NCBI GenBank assembly: GCA_020635955.1
Contig: JACJYW010000007.1
Span: 186,001 to 250,000, forward strand
Reading direction: 5' to 3'
DNA length: 64,000 nucleotides
DNA from: Crocinitomicaceae bacterium
GTDB taxonomy: Bacteria; Bacteroidota; Bacteroidia; Flavobacteriales_D; Crocinitomicaceae
This document shows positions 44,472-53,715 of this stretch, in pieces. Both the position numbers and the translations under genes were made by a program. Each line of letters starts with the position of its first letter. Position 1 is the first letter of the stretch. The notes beneath the pieces were generated by a model. That model did not search any database. It had not been told where the DNA came from and worked only from the letters and a program-made list of their open reading frames with translations.

Positions 44472-46739
44472 TTACTTAATCAAGGAGATATTTCCTTTTT
44501 TTGACACAGTTTGACCATTTACAAGTCGGCCATCAAGAGTATAAACAAAGACAGCTGAGTTGAGTTCTTTACCTTTCCAGGTACCATCCCAACAAATATT
44601 CTCTGAGCTACTTTCAAATACTGCTTCTCCCCATCTGTTATAGATCGTGAAGGTCAGTTGTTCATAGCAATCTGTATATACACACAACACATCATTCTCT
44701 CCATCATTATTTGGTGAAAAGGCGGATGGAACAAACACTTCTCCACATACAATTTCTATATACACCCAGGTACAGGCTTCATTCACACAACCATTCGCAT
44801 CTGTTACTGTAACGCAGTATTGTGTTGCTACATCTGGTGAGGCTATTGGTGAAGCACAGTCATCACAGCTTAGTTCATCATTTGGTGTCCAGTTATAACT
44901 TACACCTCCTGTGGCTGATAGCATTGCAAAATCTCCCCAGTAGATCGTTGTGTCCATACTGGTAGTTACCACCGGTTGTGGATACACTGTTACAAACACT
45001 GAATCTGTTGCCGTACATCCATTGCCATCTGTTACAACTACCGTTGCCATTGCTGAGTCAATTCCTGTTGCTATGGAGTCTGTACTGACAACCGGTGACC
45101 AGTTATAGGTAAACCCTCCTACTCCTCCACTGGCTGTTACGCTTGCTGATCCAAGTAGTGGTGCACATACATTGGTTGGGGTAAGAACGAGTTGGATCTG
45201 TGATGGTTCAATGATCGTAACATCTGCTGTTACGGTACATCCTCCGTCTACATCTGTTACCGTTACGGTATAGCTTCCTGCTGCCAGGTTGCTTGCATTG
45301 GATGTCGTTTGTACCGGTGTAGTATTCCAGCTATAGGTATAGTTTCCTGATCCTCCGCTTACTGTTGCACTGGCTGTACCATTGGATTGTCCAAAACAGC
45401 TAGCTGCTGTTCCACTGGCTGATACCTGTGGGTCAACTACTGAGATACTTTGTGTTGAGGTAGCTGTACAAGCTCCTGAGGTAATCGAATAAGTTACTGT
45501 TTGTGTTCCATTGGTTGGATCAAATACATTTCCTGTTACGCCTGTTCCTGACCAGCTTCCTCCTGTATCTCCTGTAATAAGGTTATCCAGGTTGATAGGT
45601 GTACTTGAGGTACACAGCATGGTGGTGGTCCATGATGGATCTGATGCAGGGGTTACAGTGATCGTTTGAGTTAGTTGATCCTGACATCCTCCTGAACCTA
45701 TGGTGTAAGTTATACTTTGTGTTCCGGCTGATGGATCAAAGTTTGTTCCGCTAACTCCTGTTCCTGACCAGGTTCCTCCTACATCTCCGGTAATAAAAGT
45801 AGAAAGATCAAATGGTGCATCACTCTCACAGATATTGGCCGGGATCGTCCATGCAGGATCATATAAGGCAGCTACCGTAATGGTCTGGGTTACAGCATCA
45901 GTACATGGTGCTGTCCCTGTGGTATAAGTAATGCTTTGCGTTCCTACTGACGGGTCGAACATACTTCCTGTTATACCGGTTCCTGACCAGGTTCCTCCTG
46001 ATGCTCCGGTAATAAAGGTGGAAAGATCGATTGGTGAATCTCCCAAACACAATCCAACTGGTACTGTCCATGCTCCGGATGGTAAGGTCGCTACGTTTAT
46101 GGTTAATGCCAGTTGATCATCACATGGTGCTGTTCCTACTGTATAAGTAATACTTTGCGTTCCAACAGATGGGTCGAACATGTTTCCTGATATACCTGTT
46201 CCTGAGAAGGTTCCTCCTGTAGTTCCTGTGATCAGGGTTGAAAGATCCACTTGTGGTGAAGCTGTACATAATCCTGTTGGTGCTGACCAGGTAGCATCTG
46301 CCTGTGTACCTACTGTTATTGTTTGGGTTACCACATCATTACATGGAGCTGTTCCTACTGTATAGGTAATACTTTGGGTTCCTACTGATGGATCGAACAT
46401 GTTTCCTGAAATACCGGTTCCTGAAAATGTTCCTCCAGTGGTTCCTGTTACAAAAGTTGAAAGGTCAATTGGTGAACCTGAATCACAAAGTCCAGTTGGG
46501 ATCGTCCAGCTCGCATCTGCATTTGATACCACGTTAATGGATAATGATAATGCATCATTACAAGGGGCTGTTCCTACACTATAGGTTACTGTTTGTGTTC
46601 CGTTCGCAGGATCGAACATGTTACCTGTTACTCCCGTTCCTGACCAGGTTCCTCCAGCTGTACCGGTCACATAGGTATCCAGGTTAATTGCTGAACCTGT
46701 TGAACACAATGGCCCAGGGTTCGTCCAGGTGGCGTCTGC
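44472..46739 (-). repeat. 2.27-kb duplicated segment, copy 2 (partner 37325-39592)
   Basis: Same orientation as copy 1, with the second adhesin gene between them. Direct repeats of this length can recombine and delete or amplify the 7.1 kb between them. Confidence 0.9.
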
Positions 46740-47984
46740 TGCAGAACCAACATTTATCAATTGTGAAGAAATACCCTGACAAGGAGCTGAACCTACAGTA
46801 TAAGTCACAGTTTGAGAACCTCCACTAGGATCAAACATATTTCCTGTTACACCAGTTCCTGACCAGGTTCCACCTGCTGTTCCAGTAATAAGAGTATTCA
46901 AATCTACTTGAGCTGAACTCGCACACAATCCAGATGGCAAGGTCCAAGTAGGATCACCAGCAGTTGTTACTGTAATAGTTTGAGCAGAGGACGCATTACA
47001 TGGAAATGCACCTACAGAATACGTAATAGATTGAGTTCCTACAGACGGGTCAAACATATTTCCAGTTACACCAGTTCCTGACCAGGTTCCACCTGTTGTT
47101 CCTGTGACATAGGTATCTAAATTTATAGGAGAGCCATTGCTACAAACTGGAGAAGGAACAGTCCAGGATGCATCTGTTCCTGTTACAGTAATGGTTTGAG
47201 TAACAGACACCTCATCACATCCACCTGGATTAACCGTGTATGTTACGGATTGAGTTCCAAATGCAGGATCAAAATTGCTACCAGTAACACCTGTTCCTGA
47301 CCACACGCCACCGGGCGTTCCAGTTACATATCCATTCAAATTTACCGGTGCTTGAGCAGCACATAATGGACTGGGATTGTTCCATGTAGCTGTCGCACCA
47401 GGAATTGAGATCACAAATCCATCCAAATTGGCATAAGAAGGTACGCCTCCACTAGGATTATTACATTGCAAAGGCATTGTTGTTGCTGTAGCAGTGAAGA
47501 CCAGTGTATATAAATTCCAAACATTTGCTACTTGAGGGATAGAATAACTCTGACTTGTTCCTCCTACTGAAACAGATGGAGTTGCCGGACCTCCGTTATA
47601 TGCCGAACCAGTACCAAAGTTTGATCCCCAAAAACAAAGTGTATATTGTTGTCCAACCGTTAAACCTGTTATTGTAGTTTCGGCACACTCACCTAAGCCC
47701 GAACCAACTGAAGCCATACCTAACCAAGACCCTCCATCTGGAGATGGAGATGCTCCAACCTGACTATTACCAGTATAGGATGGGAACCCTGCATCACATA
47801 GATCTGGAGAAAAACCGCAAACATTCCAGTTTGGACAATTTGGCCCTATTAGGTTATTTCCAACAGGAGCACCTGTAACACTGCCATTTGTAACGGTTTG
47901 TGAGTGGCCAAATATTGGCATAAGCAATAACCCAATGGTTAAGAAATAACCTTCAATTGAAATATTCTTGAGTAAGCGCTTCAT
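44472..47984 (-). CDS. Adhesin-like giant protein with repeated stalk and CHU_C T9SS domain (third of three)
   Basis: 1170 aa from ATG 47984, four codons into the longest frame; the signal peptide runs to FGHSQ. The head (about 30-205) looks like a carbohydrate-binding-type beta sandwich (TVTNGSVTGAPVGNNLIGPNCPNW, TITGLTVGQQYTLCFWGSNFG, YANLDGFVISIPG). It has nine stalk modules, two SprB-like repeats, a PKD-like domain and the CHU_C domain. The last six modules through the C-terminus are shared with the first gene at near identity, while its first three modules are its own. Confidence 0.9.
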   Translation of the reverse strand: MKRLLKNISIEGYFLTIGLLLMPIFGHSQTVTNGSVTGAPVGNNLIGPNCPNWNVCGFSPDLCDAGFPSYTGNSQVGASPSPDGGSWLGMASVGSGLGECAETTITGLTVGQQYTLCFWGSNFGTGSAYNGGPATPSVSVGGTSQSYSIPQVANVWNLYTLVFTATATTMPLQCNNPSGGVPSYANLDGFVISIPGATATWNNPSPLCAAQAPVNLNGYVTGTPGGVWSGTGVTGSNFDPAFGTQSVTYTVNPGGCDEVSVTQTITVTGTDASWTVPSPVCSNGSPINLDTYVTGTTGGTWSGTGVTGNMFDPSVGTQSITYSVGAFPCNASSAQTITVTTAGDPTWTLPSGLCASSAQVDLNTLITGTAGGTWSGTGVTGNMFDPSGGSQTVTYTVGSAPCQGISSQLINVGSAADATWTNPGPLCSTGSAINLDTYVTGTAGGTWSGTGVTGNMFDPANGTQTVTYSVGTAPCNDALSLSINVVSNADASWTIPTGLCDSGSPIDLSTFVTGTTGGTFSGTGISGNMFDPSVGTQSITYTVGTAPCNDVVTQTITVGTQADATWSAPTGLCTASPQVDLSTLITGTTGGTFSGTGISGNMFDPSVGTQSITYTVGTAPCDDQLALTINVATLPSGAWTVPVGLCLGDSPIDLSTFITGASGGTWSGTGITGSMFDPSVGTQSITYTTGTAPCTDAVTQTITVAALYDPAWTIPANICESDAPFDLSTFITGDVGGTWSGTGVSGTNFDPSAGTQSITYTIGSGGCQDQLTQTITVTPASDPSWTTTMLCTSSTPINLDNLITGDTGGSWSGTGVTGNVFDPTNGTQTVTYSITSGACTATSTQSISVVDPQVSASGTAASCFGQSNGTASATVSGGSGNYTYSWNTTPVQTTSNASNLAAGSYTVTVTDVDGGCTVTADVTIIEPSQIQLVLTPTNVCAPLLGSASVTASGGVGGFTYNWSPVVSTDSIATGIDSAMATVVVTDGNGCTATDSVFVTVYPQPVVTTSMDTTIYWGDFAMLSATGGVSYNWTPNDELSCDDCASPIASPDVATQYCVTVTDANGCVNEACTWVYIEIVCGEVFVPSAFSPNNDGENDVLCVYTDCYEQLTFTIYNRWGEAVFESSSENICWDGTWKGKELNSAVFVYTLDGRLVNGQTVSKKGNISLIK

Positions 47985-48108
47985 ACCTTTCACCAATAGA
48001 GTATACTAATTTACAAAAAACAAAACGCAACATCAAATAGTGATAAATTAGATTAATGAACTTTGTAGAAAATTCACAATTATTATTATGAACTGTGAAA
48101 ATCAGATC

Positions 48109-48143
48109 AAAAAAAAACGTCCCGCTAACGCAAGACGTTTTTT
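48109..48143 (-). terminator. Intrinsic terminator of the TPR lipoprotein gene
   Basis: The stem AACGTC/GACGTT is extended by A-T pairs (48113-48121 with 48134-48142) and followed on the minus strand by a run of T. It lies 20 bases after the stop at 48163. Confidence 0.8.
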
Positions 48144-48162
48144 GTATAGATAGAATGTTTTA

Positions 48163-49854
48163 TTACTTCACTACATTTTGGAAAGAAGCGTTCTCAAAGA
48201 ATTTGATGAACTCTCTATCCTGAGCAGCTTTAGCTTTCAAGCTAGAGTCTTTTGCGAAAGCACTTTTCAGGTTATTTACAACCATATCCAAGTTGTCTTT
48301 ACGTGCTCCAATGATTGCTTTCAAATAGTATCCCATTGCTGATTCAGCATCTGGAGAAGCATCAATTGTTTGAAGAGCGGCATCATATTCTTTATTCAAC
48401 ACCTGAGCCAAAGCTTTGTTGAAAGTTTTGTTGTCTCCCATGTTTCCGATAGCCTCAGCATAATCACCATTTTGGATATCAATGATTCCAAGGTTGTATT
48501 TTACTTCAGGGCCAGCAGATACTGCAGAAGTTAACAATTCAGTAGCTTTATCTCTGTCTCCATTGATTCTTGCAATGATTCCAAGGTTGTTCAAAGTAAC
48601 AGGATTTTCGTTGATTCCGTTAGCTTTTTCAAAGTTAGATTTTGCATTATCAAGATCATTTTGCATGTAGTAAACATAACCTACGTTGTTTGGTCCTCTC
48701 CAATCTTGAGGGTAGTATTGAACAACTAGATTATATAATCTCATTTTCTCAGAAAGATCTTCATAAAGAGTTGCTGTGAACAACAATTCTTCAACTGTAA
48801 GAGTATCTGGTTTAGTTTTAGAAAGTTCTTTCAATTCTTCATCAGACCAACCAATTTTATCCCAAGTAACGATCATCTGAGTTCTTCTCAATGGAGGAAG
48901 GATATCTTTTTCTAGCGCTTTATAAGTAGCAGCCATTTTCTTGATCTCTTCTTCTCTTTGATTAGGATCAGAATACATTGTTAAAACTCTTAGGATCAAT
49001 TCTTTATCTTCCAATCTAGAAGCTTCAACAGCAGTTTTGAATCCAGTCCAATCTTCACCTTTAGGATCTTCTTTAAAGAAAGAGTCACCAGCAGTGTTCT
49101 CATATTTAGCTGTTTTCAAAAGATTTTTAGTAGCAGCAGCACCTGACTTTGCTCTATCTTGAGCTAAAGTTCCGTTTTTGTCCATTTCACCTTCAGGAGA
49201 AGCATAAGCTGAGAAAGTGATGTATTTAGGAGATTTTTTAGGATTCACCTGTGCATCTGCAAACCAAGCAGTGAAATCTTTAATGTCTTGCTCTTTCAAT
49301 TCAGTAGCTCTAACATCAGATTTACCTTTCAAGTAATTGATTTGTGCTTGATAAGTTTCAGTTGTAGTTCTTACAAAGTTATCTACACCAATAAGTGCTT
49401 TATCATCTGGTTGAACTAACAATGGAGTTACGATCGTACCATCAGCAATCTTTTTAGATTCGATCTCGATCTCTTTTTTTCCTTTTTTAGCTAGACCTCC
49501 TATAGTAAGATCTGCATGTTCCATATCAGAAGAGTAAGGTACTACGTCCGTATAGTTAACAGTTCCACCAGCTTTTAGAGGAATAGTTTGTCCATTTCCA
49601 GTTGCTTTTTCACCTTGGATATAAATTGTTTTGAATGCGTGATTTCCAAGTTTTGGAGTAATTTCCGCAGTTGCTTTTTTGTTAAGACCCTTCTCTGGGA
49701 TTTTAACAGAAATACTAACATTCACGCTATCTCCGTGCATTTCAACCGGATTAGGTGTTACGGTGTATTCTAGATCACCGATCAACTTACATCCGGTAAG
49801 CGTTACAGCTGAAGCAGCTATGATCGCTAAACCTTTATAACTTTGCTTTTTCAT
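48163..49854 (-). CDS. TPR lipoprotein with OmpA-like segment
   Basis: 563 aa. Lipoprotein signal (MKKQSYKGLAIIAASAVTLTGC), then a beta-rich N-terminal region (TVTPNPVEMHGDSVNVSISVKIP). A segment YITFSAYASPEGEMDKNGTLAQDRAKSGAAATKNLL resembles the peptidoglycan-binding OmpA core. The C-terminal half is tetratricopeptide-like (NNVGYVYYMQNDLDNAKSNFEKANGIN and further units). This architecture is known in Bacteroidota cell-envelope lipoproteins. Likely anchored in the outer membrane facing the periplasm; no partner gene adjacent. Confidence 0.75.
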   Translation of the reverse strand: MKKQSYKGLAIIAASAVTLTGCKLIGDLEYTVTPNPVEMHGDSVNVSISVKIPEKGLNKKATAEITPKLGNHAFKTIYIQGEKATGNGQTIPLKAGGTVNYTDVVPYSSDMEHADLTIGGLAKKGKKEIEIESKKIADGTIVTPLLVQPDDKALIGVDNFVRTTTETYQAQINYLKGKSDVRATELKEQDIKDFTAWFADAQVNPKKSPKYITFSAYASPEGEMDKNGTLAQDRAKSGAAATKNLLKTAKYENTAGDSFFKEDPKGEDWTGFKTAVEASRLEDKELILRVLTMYSDPNQREEEIKKMAATYKALEKDILPPLRRTQMIVTWDKIGWSDEELKELSKTKPDTLTVEELLFTATLYEDLSEKMRLYNLVVQYYPQDWRGPNNVGYVYYMQNDLDNAKSNFEKANGINENPVTLNNLGIIARINGDRDKATELLTSAVSAGPEVKYNLGIIDIQNGDYAEAIGNMGDNKTFNKALAQVLNKEYDAALQTIDASPDAESAMGYYLKAIIGARKDNLDMVVNNLKSAFAKDSSLKAKAAQDREFIKFFENASFQNVVK

Positions 49855-49970
49855 TCTATCTGTTTTACTTTTTCTTTAATTAAATAACCTAAAACAGTGC
49901 AATAATAAGTATTTTTTTTGAGCCTAAGAAAATCACCTGAAGTTTTTCAGTTTTTTCGGTTTTCACAGTT

Positions 49971-50471
49971 TTAGATAATCGTAATCTTATTCACTTTTGA
50001 GTCATCATCTAGCACCAAAATTAATTGACCAACTGTCTCTTTAGTAACAGGGTGAATCCAGGAATTATCAACCTCTCTTAAAGGCACAAGTACAAAAGAA
50101 CGCAGGTGCATTTTAGGATGTGGCACAATCAATCCTTCTTTATGAATAACCTCTTGCTCATAGGAGATTATATCCAGATCTAAAATACGAGACTCATATC
50201 CAGCTGTTTTTTTTCTTTCTCTACCAAAATCTTTCTCAATTATTAATAGTTGCTCCAACACTTGTTTTGGGTGTAATTCAGTTTCAACAATTATGACTGC
50301 ATTTACAAAATCATTATCCGCTTCAAATCCCCAGGGTTCACTACGATACAAGCTACTTTTTGCAATCACATTTCCAATTCGTGCTTCAATAACATTATTA
50401 GCTTTCTTTAAAACCAATATTGAATCCCCTAGATTGGAACCTAAACTGATATAACATTTTGATTTTTCCAC
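49971..50471 (-). CDS. folK: 2-amino-4-hydroxy-6-hydroxymethyldihydropteridine pyrophosphokinase
   Basis: 166 aa, cytoplasmic folate-pathway enzyme that transfers pyrophosphate from ATP to 6-hydroxymethyl-dihydropterin. Conserved elements: CYISLGSNLGDS at the start, YRSEPWGF, FVNAVIIVET, GRERKKTAGYESRILDLDIISY (catalytic Asp pair in LDLDI) and VPHPKMHLRSFVLVPL. GTG start at 50471. Divergent from the OmpR-type regulator gene with a very short intergenic region. Confidence 0.94.
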   Translation of the reverse strand: MEKSKCYISLGSNLGDSILVLKKANNVIEARIGNVIAKSSLYRSEPWGFEADNDFVNAVIIVETELHPKQVLEQLLIIEKDFGRERKKTAGYESRILDLDIISYEQEVIHKEGLIVPHPKMHLRSFVLVPLREVDNSWIHPVTKETVGQLILVLDDDSKVNKITII

Positions 50472-50506
50472 TTAAATAATTTAATGTCCGAAATTAGTGA
50501 AATTGC

Positions 50507-50514
50507 TATTTTTG
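50507..50514 (+). promoter_or_regulatory. -7 promoter element of the OmpR-type regulator gene
   Basis: TATTTTTG, a perfect TAnnTTTG box 20 bases before ATG 50535. It rules out the longer frame that begins at 50484. Confidence 0.6.
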
Positions 50515-50534
50515 CTTGCCATTATCAAGAATTA

Positions 50535-51218
50535 ATGAAGAAGATCTTACTCGTTGAAGATGAAGAAAGCCTGATTAATGTTCTAGAACTCAATTTAGAA
50601 TTAGAGAATTATCAGGTTATTATTGCAAGAGATGGACAAGAAGCCATGGCAACTTTCAATGATGAAATCGATCTAGTAATTCTGGATGTCATGCTTCCAA
50701 AGATCAACGGATTTGATGTTTGTAGAGAAATTCGAAAAAAGAGTAAGGTTCCAATTATTATAACCAGTGCAAAAGGAACATCTACCGATAGAATCACAGG
50801 TCTAAAACTTGGTGCTGATGATTATTTAGTGAAACCCTTCAATCTTGAGGAATTACTTTTGAGAATTGGTAATTTAATTGATCGCCCAAGGATTTTAGAA
50901 ACATCTGACATATCTGAATCTTACACTTTTGGAAACAATAAGGTCAATTTTAAAACCTATGAGGTGGATGGAACTAATGGCTCCATAATTTTGTCGAAAA
51001 GAGAGTTAGAACTCTTAAAATTTTTGATCGAACGAAAGAATGAAGTTGTTTCAAGGGATGAAATTTTGGACAGAGTTTGGGGAGAAAATAATTTTCCAAC
51101 GAGCAGAACAATTGATAATTACATATTGAATTTCAGAAAATACTTTGAAGAAGATCCACGTAATCCAGAGTATTTCAAGAGTTTACGAGGAGTAGGCTAT
51201 AAATTTTCAATAAAATAA
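50535..51218 (+). CDS. OmpR/PhoB-family response regulator
   Basis: 227 aa from ATG 50535. The receiver domain has D9/E10 acidic residues, phospho-acceptor D51 in LVILDVMLP, T/S at IITSAKG (77-81) and K100 in YLVKPF. The C-terminal winged helix (about 130-227) shows ILSKRELELLKFLIERKNEVVSRDEILDRVWG and the closing SLRGVGYKFS. No histidine kinase gene is adjacent, so it is an orphan in this window. A strong terminator follows at 51309. Confidence 0.92.
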   Translation: MKKILLVEDEESLINVLELNLELENYQVIIARDGQEAMATFNDEIDLVILDVMLPKINGFDVCREIRKKSKVPIIITSAKGTSTDRITGLKLGADDYLVKPFNLEELLLRIGNLIDRPRILETSDISESYTFGNNKVNFKTYEVDGTNGSIILSKRELELLKFLIERKNEVVSRDEILDRVWGENNFPTSRTIDNYILNFRKYFEEDPRNPEYFKSLRGVGYKFSIK

Positions 51219-51308
51219 TTTTCTCAGCCAACCATACTTAAAATACTTTCGTCTTGGATTATAGAAAGCGGTTTTAAATTGCTTCTGGTTTTAATTTCCT
51301 TGCACGGT

Positions 51309-51366
51309 AACCTGAAAAGAGTAATGCTACCACGACTATCAGTAAAACTCTTTTCAGGTTTTTTTT
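51309..51366 (+). terminator. Intrinsic terminator with perfect 14-bp stem and large loop
   Basis: AACCTGAAAAGAGT (51309-51322) pairs exactly with ACTCTTTTCAGGTT (51347-51360) around a 24-base loop, followed by T. It lies 90 bases downstream of the regulator gene. The 51219-51308 stretch before it has no coding frame. Confidence 0.75.
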
Positions 51367-51387
51367 ATTCTCTAAACTTTAGATCAC

Positions 51388-51415
51388 AAAAAAAGCCTCC
51401 AGAAATTCTGAAGGC
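51388..51415 (-). terminator. Intrinsic terminator of frr
   Basis: Stem AGCCT.CAGAA/TTCTG.AGGCT with a T7 tail on the minus strand, 25 bases beyond the frr stop. Confidence 0.8.
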
Positions 51416-51439
51416 TCTTATTATTCTCTATTATAAAAG

Positions 51440-52003
51440 TTAGACTTTCATAATATCTTCTTCTTTTTTCACTATCAAGTCGTCAATTTTTTTGACACTT
51501 CCATCAGTTAAAATTTGAATTTCACCTTCGATATCTTTAACGCGATCTTCAGACAAACCGTCATCTTTGAGTTTTTTAGCATAATCGTTAGCTTCCTTAC
51601 GATTATTTCTGATACTCACTTTCGCATTTTCACCTTCAGCTTTTGCCTTTTTAACCAACTCCTTTCTTCTTTCCTCTGTTAAAGCAGGAACGTTAATAAT
51701 GATCATCTCACCATTATTCTGAGGATTCAAACCTAAATTGGCATTAACAATACCTGTAGCTATAGCATCCAACATACCCTTATCCCAAGGCTGAACTGTA
51801 ATAGTTCTGGCATCTAATGTATTTACATTGGCCACCTGATTAATAGGTGTCATAGCACCGTAAGCTTCAACCTGCACACTATCTAACATTGAAGGCGTTG
51901 CACGACCTGCGCGAATTTTCTCCAGTTCAGTTATAAGATGGTCTATCGACTTTTTATTTCCAGCTTTAGCTTCTTCCAGAAGCATCTGAATTTCTTCTTC
52001 CAT
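51440..52003 (-). CDS. frr: Ribosome recycling factor
   Basis: 187 aa. It has the RRF signatures IRAGRATPSMLDSVQVEAYGAMTPINQVANV, ARTITVQPWD, LGLNPQNNGEMIIINVPALTEERRKELVKKAK and VSIRNNRKEANDYAKKL. It splits post-termination ribosomes with EF-G. It is the last gene of the rplM-rpsI-rpsB-tsf-pyrH-frr series and is followed by its own terminator. The length is normal. Confidence 0.97.
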   Translation of the reverse strand: MEEEIQMLLEEAKAGNKKSIDHLITELEKIRAGRATPSMLDSVQVEAYGAMTPINQVANVNTLDARTITVQPWDKGMLDAIATGIVNANLGLNPQNNGEMIIINVPALTEERRKELVKKAKAEGENAKVSIRNNRKEANDYAKKLKDDGLSEDRVKDIEGEIQILTDGSVKKIDDLIVKKEEDIMKV

Positions 52004-52103
52004 GATAAAAAATTGTTGTAAATTTTAATGAGTCCCTGATCAAGTCATTGTAAACAAGATCGTGGTGGAAGGACAGAACGATAAAATTCTAATCCAATCT
52101 CAC

Positions 52104-52811
52104 TTAAACGGTAACTAATGTACCAATTTTTTCTCCCATCACAACTTTTTTAAGATTCCCTTTTTGATTCATGTCAAACACGATCACAGGCACATTATTT
52201 TCTCTGCAAAGTGTGAAAGCAGTTAGATCCATTACATTGAGACCTCTATTATAAGCATCTTCAAAAGTAAGGTTATCGAATTTAGTCGCAAGAGGATTCT
52301 TTTCAGGATCTTCCGTGTAGATTCCGTCTACTCTTGTTCCTTTTAAAATAACATCTGCTTCTATTTCAATTGCTCTCAAAGCAGCAGCAGAATCAGTTGT
52401 AAAATATGGAGAACCTGTTCCAGCTCCAAATATCACAACTCTTCTTTTTTCCAAATGTCGAACGGCTCTTCTTTTAATAAAAGGCTCAGCAATTTGTTGC
52501 ATTTCAATTGCAGATTGTAAACGAGTATAGATCCCTTCCTTTTCCAATGCAGCTTGCAATGCCATACTGTTGATCATTGTTGCAAGCATTCCCATATAAT
52601 CGCCCTGAGTTCTATCCATACCTCCTTCTTCGGCTTGCACTCCTCTGAAGATATTACCTCCACCAATCACAATCGCAATCTCTACCTTTTCATCATAAAG
52701 ATCTTTGATATCCTTTGCATAATCGGCTAAACGTTTGTTATCTATCCCAAACTGTTTTGTCCCCATCAAAGCCTCACCGCTCAATTTCAATAAAACTCTT
52801 TTGTACTTCAT
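52104..52811 (-). CDS. pyrH: Uridylate kinase
   Basis: 235 aa, phosphorylates UMP to UDP. Conserved YKRVLLKLSGEALMG, IVIGGGNIFRG, DYMGMLATMINSMALQ, FGAGTGSPYFTTDSAAALRA and NVMDLTAFTLCRENNVPVIVFDMN are present. An intrinsic terminator lies between tsf and this gene, so expression may be partly uncoupled from the ribosomal-protein part. About 100 bases separate it from frr and show nothing remarkable. Confidence 0.97.
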   Translation of the reverse strand: MKYKRVLLKLSGEALMGTKQFGIDNKRLADYAKDIKDLYDEKVEIAIVIGGGNIFRGVQAEEGGMDRTQGDYMGMLATMINSMALQAALEKEGIYTRLQSAIEMQQIAEPFIKRRAVRHLEKRRVVIFGAGTGSPYFTTDSAAALRAIEIEADVILKGTRVDGIYTEDPEKNPLATKFDNLTFEDAYNRGLNVMDLTAFTLCRENNVPVIVFDMNQKGNLKKVVMGEKIGTLVTV

Positions 52812-52818
52812 TATATGG

Positions 52819-52849
52819 CAAAAAAAATCCCGACCAATTGGTCGGGATT
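52819..52849 (-). terminator. Intrinsic terminator between tsf and pyrH
   Basis: Perfect 10-bp stem AATCCCGACC/GGTCGGGATT (52826-52835, 52840-52849), four-base loop, T8 on the minus strand. It ends eight bases before the pyrH ATG. Confidence 0.9.
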
Positions 52850-52860
52850 AAAATTAAAAA

Positions 52861-53688
52861 TTATTTCAAAGCAACTCGCTTAAAGTCGTTAACTGTTAAA
52901 CCGCTTTCTGTTTCATTCAGATATTGTTCAACAGATTTTTTACCGTCTTTAATTGTTGGTTGGCTCAACAAGGTATTCTCTTTAAAGAATTTGTTCAATC
53001 TACCAATTGCAATGTTCTCAGCCATATCAGCAGGTTTTCCTTCTTGAATGGCTAATTCTTTTCCAATTTCGATCTCTCTCTTAATAGTATCCTCGTCAAC
53101 ACCATCTTTATTCAAAGCTATTGGAGCCATTGCAGCAACTTGCATTGCTACTTGCTTTCCAGCTTCTTTAGCAGCATCAGTATCTTTACTTAATCCAACC
53201 AAAGCAGCAATTTGGTTACCCGGATGGTTATAAGCTACAACTGCAGGTGCATTAATTTTACCAATTGTTGAGATCTCTAATTTCTCACCGATCACACCAA
53301 TTTGTTCTGTCAATTTTTCACCTACTGTCAAACTTCCGTCATATTTTTCATTCAAGAATGAAGTAATATCTTCAGTGTTTGATGCAGCCGCTTTATCAAC
53401 CAGGCTATCTACCAATTTGTAGAACTCTTCGTTCTTAGCAACGAAATCAGTTTCACAGTTTAGCGAAAGGATAACACCTTCACCTGGTGCAGTTACCTTA
53501 GCGATAACTAATCCTTCTTTAGTTTCATTGTCTCCTCTCTTTGCAGCAACTTTTTGACCCTTCTTTCTAAGGATGTCAATTGCTTCTTGCTCATCTCCAT
53601 TTGCTTCAACTAGTGCTTTTTTGCAGTCCATCATTCCTGCACCAGTTTTTTGTCTTAAAGCGTTTACTTGGGAAGCTGTAATACTCAT
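52861..53688 (-). CDS. tsf: Translation elongation factor Ts
   Basis: 275 aa from ATG 53688 (MSITASQVNALRQKTGAGMMDCKKALVEANGD), the usual EF-Ts start; an ATG five codons earlier is out of character. It has the N-terminal UBA-like domain, the EF-Tu-contact motif LSLNCETDFVAKNEEF and the C-terminal VNDFKRVALK. Guanine-nucleotide exchange factor for EF-Tu. Directly after rpsB and followed by a strong terminator. Confidence 0.97.
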   Translation of the reverse strand: MSITASQVNALRQKTGAGMMDCKKALVEANGDEQEAIDILRKKGQKVAAKRGDNETKEGLVIAKVTAPGEGVILSLNCETDFVAKNEEFYKLVDSLVDKAAASNTEDITSFLNEKYDGSLTVGEKLTEQIGVIGEKLEISTIGKINAPAVVAYNHPGNQIAALVGLSKDTDAAKEAGKQVAMQVAAMAPIALNKDGVDEDTIKREIEIGKELAIQEGKPADMAENIAIGRLNKFFKENTLLSQPTIKDGKKSVEQYLNETESGLTVNDFKRVALK

Positions 53689-53715
53689 GTCTATTGTTGT
53701 CAAGTGTTAATAAAA

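Noticed and set aside
38784..46584. Repeated plus-strand open frames of about 61 codons opposite the adhesin genes
   Set aside because: They recur only because the adhesin modules recur; antisense shadows of the repeats without start signals.
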